A stretch of DNA of 64,000 nucleotides from Streptomyces aureoverticillatus (GTDB lineage: Bacteria; Actinomycetota; Actinomycetes; Streptomycetales; Streptomycetaceae): the NCBI RefSeq assembly GCF_014649395.1, contig NZ_BMSY01000010.1, positions 240,297 to 304,296 of the forward strand, in the 5' to 3' direction. How positions within the stretch are numbered: position 1 is the stretch's first letter; the number at the start of each line of letters is the position of its first letter. Both the position numbers and the translations under genes were made by a program. The notes below the pieces were generated by a model that saw nothing but the letters and a program-made list of their open reading frames with translations, was not told the DNA's origin and did no database searches. This document shows positions 60,766 through 64,000 of the stretch, piece after piece.

Positions 60766-60960
60766 CTCGCGGGTGCGCCCCGGTCCCGCCCCTTCCCGAC
60801 CCTGGGGCTCCGCCCCAGACCCCGCTCCTCAAACGCCGGAGGGGCTATGGACAGCCCGTCCGGCGTTTGAGGACGAGGCCGTTCAGGCCGATGGCGGGGG
60901 TCCAGGGGGCGGCAGCCCCCTGGTTTCGGAGAAGGGGCGGGCCTGGGGCGCACCCGCGAG
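60766..60960. repeat. 195-bp inverted-repeat element
   Basis: Begins CTCGCGGGTGCGCCCCGG and ends in the matching CTGGGGCGCACCCGCGAG, with CCCGCCCCTTC on the left answering GAAGGGGCGGG on the right. Near the centre CTCCTCAAACGCCGGAGG faces CCGTCCGGCGTTTGAGGACG. The left end and inner blocks recur at 56.9 kb and, in part, inside the gene at 31.3 kb. No coding sense and no transposase. It looks like a miniature element or a bidirectional terminator between the acyl-CoA dehydrogenase and dxr. Confidence 0.88.
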
Positions 60961-61017
60961 GCCCCCGGCCGAGAGGCGCTGTCGGATCCGGGCCCCGCTA
61001 CGGCCACAATGGGGGGC

Positions 61018-62313
61018 ATGAGCGAAAGCCCTGCCCCCCTCGCAGACCCGCACCTCGTCTTCGACCCCGTCGCGGACGACGGCCCGCGGGACATCGTCGT
61101 CCTCGGCTCGACGGGCTCGATCGGCACGCAGGCCATCGACCTCGTCCTGCGCAACCCCGACCGCTTCCGCGTCACGGCCCTGTCCGCCGCGGGCGGCCGG
61201 GTGGCCCTGCTCGCGGAGCAGGCAAGGCGGCTGCGGGTGCGGACCGTGGCGGTGGCCCGCGAGGACGTCGTGCCGGCGCTGCGCGAGGCGCTGCGGGAGG
61301 AGTACGGGGCGGGGGAGCCGCTGCCGGACATCCTCGCGGGCCCGGACGCGGCCACCGAACTCGCCGCGAGCGACTGCCACACCGTCCTCAACGGCATCAC
61401 CGGCTCCATCGGCCTGGCCCCCACGCTCGCCGCCCTGGAGGCGGGCCGGACGCTCGCGCTCGCCAACAAGGAGTCGCTGATCGTCGGCGGCCCGCTGGTC
61501 AAGGCGCTGGCCAAGCCCGGCCAGATCATCCCGGTCGACTCCGAGCACGCCGCGCTCTTCCAGGCGCTCGCCGCCGGTACCCGCGCCGACGTCCGCAAGC
61601 TCGTCGTCACCGCGTCCGGCGGCCCGTTCCGCGGCCGGACGAAGGCCGACCTGGCGAACGTCACGCCCGCCGACGCGCTCGCGCACCCGACCTGGGCGAT
61701 GGGCCCGGTCATCACGGTCAACTCGGCGACCCTCGTCAACAAGGGCCTGGAGGTGATCGAGGCCCACCTTCTCTACGACATCCCCTTCGACCGCATCGAG
61801 GTCGTCGTGCACCCGCAGTCGTACGTGCACTCCATGGTCGAGTTCACCGACGGCTCCACGCTCGCCCAGGCGACCCCGCCGGACATGCGCGGCCCCATCG
61901 CCATCGGCATCGGCTGGCCCGAGCGGGTCCCGGACGCGGCGCCCGCTTTCGACTGGTCCAAGGCCTCGACCTGGGAGTTCTTCCCCCTCGACACCGAGGC
62001 GTTCCCCTCGGTCGGGCTCGCCCGGCACGTCGGGGAGCTCGCGGGCACGGCCCCGGCGGTGTTCAATGCCGCCAACGAGGAATGCGTGGACGCCTTCCTG
62101 GCGGGCGCGCTGCCCTTCACCGGCATCATGGAGACCGTGACCCAGGTCGTCGCCGAACACGGCACACCGAGCGCGGGAACCTCCCTGACCGTGGCGGACG
62201 TCCTCGAAGCGGAGACCTGGGCGCGCGCCCGGGCCCGTGAACTGACGGCCACGACCACCTCGTCGGCGACGGCGGCGACGAGGAACCAGACGACCGCGGA
62301 GGCTCGTGCATGA
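61018..62313 (+). CDS. dxr: 1-deoxy-D-xylulose 5-phosphate reductoisomerase
   Basis: Makes 2-C-methyl-erythritol 4-phosphate, the committed step of the non-mevalonate isoprenoid route. NADPH motif VVLGSTGSIGTQAIDLV near 24-40, metal-binding PVDSEHAALFQAL, and the substrate loop HPTWAMG. 431 residues; the last 25 are a Thr/Ala tail. ATG 61018 follows GGGGGG, and CACAAT just upstream may be the -10. The stop overlaps the protease gene by four bases (ATGA). Confidence 0.95.
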   Translation: MSESPAPLADPHLVFDPVADDGPRDIVVLGSTGSIGTQAIDLVLRNPDRFRVTALSAAGGRVALLAEQARRLRVRTVAVAREDVVPALREALREEYGAGEPLPDILAGPDAATELAASDCHTVLNGITGSIGLAPTLAALEAGRTLALANKESLIVGGPLVKALAKPGQIIPVDSEHAALFQALAAGTRADVRKLVVTASGGPFRGRTKADLANVTPADALAHPTWAMGPVITVNSATLVNKGLEVIEAHLLYDIPFDRIEVVVHPQSYVHSMVEFTDGSTLAQATPPDMRGPIAIGIGWPERVPDAAPAFDWSKASTWEFFPLDTEAFPSVGLARHVGELAGTAPAVFNAANEECVDAFLAGALPFTGIMETVTQVVAEHGTPSAGTSLTVADVLEAETWARARARELTATTTSSATAATRNQTTAEARA

Positions 62314-63611
62314 CGACCTTGATGATGATCCTCGGCATAGTCGTCTTCGTGATCGGGCTGCTGTTCTCGATCGCCTGGCACGAGCTGGGCCACCTGTCGA
62401 CCGCGAAGATGTTCGGCATCCGCGTGCCCCAGTACATGGTCGGCTTCGGCCCGACGCTGTTCTCGCGCAAGAAGGGCGACACCGAGTACGGCATCAAGGC
62501 CATCCCGCTCGGCGGCTACATCCGCATGATCGGCATGTTCCCGCCGGGGCCGGACGGGAAAATAGAGGCACGCTCCACGTCGCCCTGGCGCGGCATGATC
62601 GAGGACGCGCGCTCCGCCGCCTTCGAGGAGCTCAAGCCGGGCGACGAGACCCGCCTGTTCTACACGCGCAAGCCCTGGAAGCGCGTGATCGTGATGTTCG
62701 CCGGTCCGTTCATGAACCTGATCCTGGCCGTCGTGATCTTCCTCGGCGTGATGATGACCTTCGGCATCAGTACGCAGACGACGTCGGTCGGCAAGGTCTC
62801 GGACTGCGTCATCGAGGCGAGCCAGAACCGCAACACCTGTGAGAAGGGCGACAAGCCCGCGCCCGCCAAGGCCGCGGGCCTGAAGGCCGGCGACAAGATC
62901 GTCGCCTTCCAGGGCAAGGACGTCGGCGACTGGTCGGCCCTGCAGTCGAAGATCCGCGAGACCGTCGGCCCCGCCACGCTCACCGTCGAGCGGGACGGCA
63001 AGCGCGTCGACCTGCACGCGAACCTGATCAAGAACCAGGTCAGCAAGACCGACGGCGACGGCGGCTATGTCGAGGGCAAGTACGTCTACGCCGGCTTCCT
63101 CGGCTTCACGCCCGCCTCCGGCATCGTCCAGCAGTCCTTCGGCCAGTCCGTGGACCGCATGGGCAACATGATGGAGAACGGCGTCGAGTCCATCGTGGCG
63201 CTGCCCTCGAAGATCCCCGACCTGTGGAACGCGGCCTTCGGCGACGGCGAGCGCAAGCAGGACTCGCCCATGGGCGTCGTCGGCGCGGCCCGCGTCGGCG
63301 GTGAGGTGTTCACCCTGGACATCCCGCCGCAGAACCAGGTCGCGATGATGTTGTTCCTGCTCGCCGGGTTCAACCTGTCGTTGTTCCTGTTCAACATGTT
63401 GCCCCTGCTGCCGCTGGACGGCGGGCACATCGCGGGCGCACTGTGGGAGTCGCTGCGGCGCAACGTGGCGAAGGTGTTCCGGCGTCCCGACCCCGGTCCC
63501 TTCGACGTGGCGAAGCTGATGCCCGTCGCCTATGTCGTCGCCGGGATCTTCATCTGCTTCACGATCCTGGTGCTCATCGCGGATGTGGTTAACCCGGTGA
63601 GAATCTCCTAG
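62310..63611 (+). CDS. rseP: M50 site-2 intramembrane metalloprotease
   Basis: Cuts membrane proteins such as anti-sigma factors inside the bilayer. The zinc motif HELGH is at 24-28 in the first helix. A PDZ domain lies at about 180-235 and the second active-site motif NMLPLLPLDGGHIAGAL near 370-386. 433 residues, about four helices. Same family as RseP and mycobacterial Rip1. The order dxr - protease - ispG is conserved in actinomycetes although no functional link is proved. Its ATG overlaps the dxr stop. Confidence 0.93.
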   Translation: MTTLMMILGIVVFVIGLLFSIAWHELGHLSTAKMFGIRVPQYMVGFGPTLFSRKKGDTEYGIKAIPLGGYIRMIGMFPPGPDGKIEARSTSPWRGMIEDARSAAFEELKPGDETRLFYTRKPWKRVIVMFAGPFMNLILAVVIFLGVMMTFGISTQTTSVGKVSDCVIEASQNRNTCEKGDKPAPAKAAGLKAGDKIVAFQGKDVGDWSALQSKIRETVGPATLTVERDGKRVDLHANLIKNQVSKTDGDGGYVEGKYVYAGFLGFTPASGIVQQSFGQSVDRMGNMMENGVESIVALPSKIPDLWNAAFGDGERKQDSPMGVVGAARVGGEVFTLDIPPQNQVAMMLFLLAGFNLSLFLFNMLPLLPLDGGHIAGALWESLRRNVAKVFRRPDPGPFDVAKLMPVAYVVAGIFICFTILVLIADVVNPVRIS

Positions 63612-63626
63612 TCACGCGATGTTTGC

Positions 63627-63657
63627 GGCGGTCGGCCACGATGTGTGGCCGACCGCC
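63627..63657 (+). terminator. Terminator after the M50 protease
   Basis: GGCGGTCGGCCAC and GTGGCCGACCGCC, 13 perfect pairs around GATGT, 16 bases past the stop. A shorter hairpin CCCACC-AAT-GGGTGG follows near 63676-63690. ispG should therefore have its own promoter in 63690-63844. Confidence 0.85.
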
Positions 63658-63844
63658 CTCGTATGTGCGGGCCCGCCCACCAATGGGTGGACATCGGGGC
63701 GGGATGTGCTCGCCCCGGGTGGGTTGCCGTAATCTCGAACCCGCGAATGAGCGATGTACTAGCGAACCGTGTACCAGCGAAGCCGCGAAGCCCGGTGCCC
63801 GCCGAACTCGGGACCTTGATCCACACCTTGGGGATGCACGCCAG

Positions 63845-64000
63845 ATGACTGCCGTTTCTCTCGGAATCCCGTCCGTACCGACCAAGCTCGCCGACCGCAG
63901 GGTCAGCCGCAAGATCCAGGTCGGTTCGGTGGCTGTCGGCGGGGATGCGCCGGTGTCGGTGCAGTCGATGACGACGACGCGTACGTCGGACATCGGGGCG
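63845..64000 (+). CDS. ispG: 4-hydroxy-3-methylbut-2-enyl diphosphate synthase, start only
   Basis: Iron-sulphur enzyme of the non-mevalonate pathway. Only 52 codons lie in the window: MTAVSLGIPSVPTKLADRR then KIQVGSVAVGGDAPVSVQSM and TTTRTSD, the conserved beginning of IspG (GcpE). ATG 63845 chosen by family similarity; no strong ribosome site is seen. Stands after dxr and the M50 protease as in other actinomycetes. Confidence 0.92.
   Translation, partial: MTAVSLGIPSVPTKLADRRVSRKIQVGSVAVGGDAPVSVQSMTTTRTSDIGA

Noticed and set aside
60766..60960. Insertion sequence
   Set aside because: Only 195 bases and no transposase; called a repeat element instead.

Overview
The window is chromosomal DNA from a Streptomyces species. 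It has very high GC with G/C-rich third codon positions. It carries the sporulation sigma factor WhiG, four tandem type I signal peptidases and the actinobacterial dxr - M50 protease - ispG cluster. As far as memory allows, the gene order is that of the conserved core chromosome around SCO5596-SCO5696 of S. coelicolor. There is no tRNA, rRNA, CRISPR array, insertion sequence or prophage. What looks foreign or mobile is a set of short palindromic repeats scattered between genes and, twice, inside them.

Layout. (1) 1-7.9 kb: sipW-sipX-sipY, then sipZ with a NUDIX hydrolase, a DUF2469 protein, a YraN nuclease-like protein, ComM and DprA, all on the + strand and largely overlapping. (2) 8.3-16.9 kb: whiG, a TetR regulator and an M23 peptidase, followed by the translation and lipid core rpsB-tsf-pyrH-frr-cdsA-rlmN, with hairpins in the rpsB-tsf and tsf-pyrH gaps. 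(3) 16.9-21 kb: a TPP riboswitch with its own terminator controls thiBPQ, a thiamine importer. (4) 21-25.9 kb: a mycothiol-type isomerase-fold protein, a LOG-family protein, a VOC protein and a two-gene ABC transporter with an unusual signature motif. (5) 25.9-57 kb: polyamine/GABA genes spread among unrelated genes. They comprise a class III aminotransferase with an AsnC/Lrp regulator and a divergent aldehyde dehydrogenase, two polyamine-binding lipoproteins, an operon of aldehyde dehydrogenase-potD-potA-potB-potC-FAD oxidase, gabT, and a PucR regulator with a third aldehyde dehydrogenase. Inserted among them are a large Cys-rich (RING-like)/TerD-like protein, a serine hydrolase, an HxlR/reductase pair, a SAM methyltransferase with a GDPD enzyme, adenosine deaminase, a NADAR protein, a GH18 chitinase under a DasR-type operator, a PAP2 phosphatase and a membrane TraG/VirD4-like ATPase. 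(6) 58.8-64 kb: an acyl-CoA dehydrogenase, dxr, an M50 intramembrane protease and the start of ispG.

How it fits together. Putrescine or related amines would enter through PotABCD and be oxidised or transaminated to aldehydes. These would go to GABA through the aldehyde dehydrogenases, and then to succinate semialdehyde (GabT) and succinate (the PucR-linked dehydrogenase). The least ordinary items are the Cys-rich/TerD-like protein carrying a repeat inside its reading frame, the membrane TraG-like ATPase, the ABC ATPase with a degenerate signature, the NADAR protein, the leader hairpins of pyrH and tsf, and the repeat families, including a perfect 56-bp palindrome and a 195-bp inverted-repeat element.
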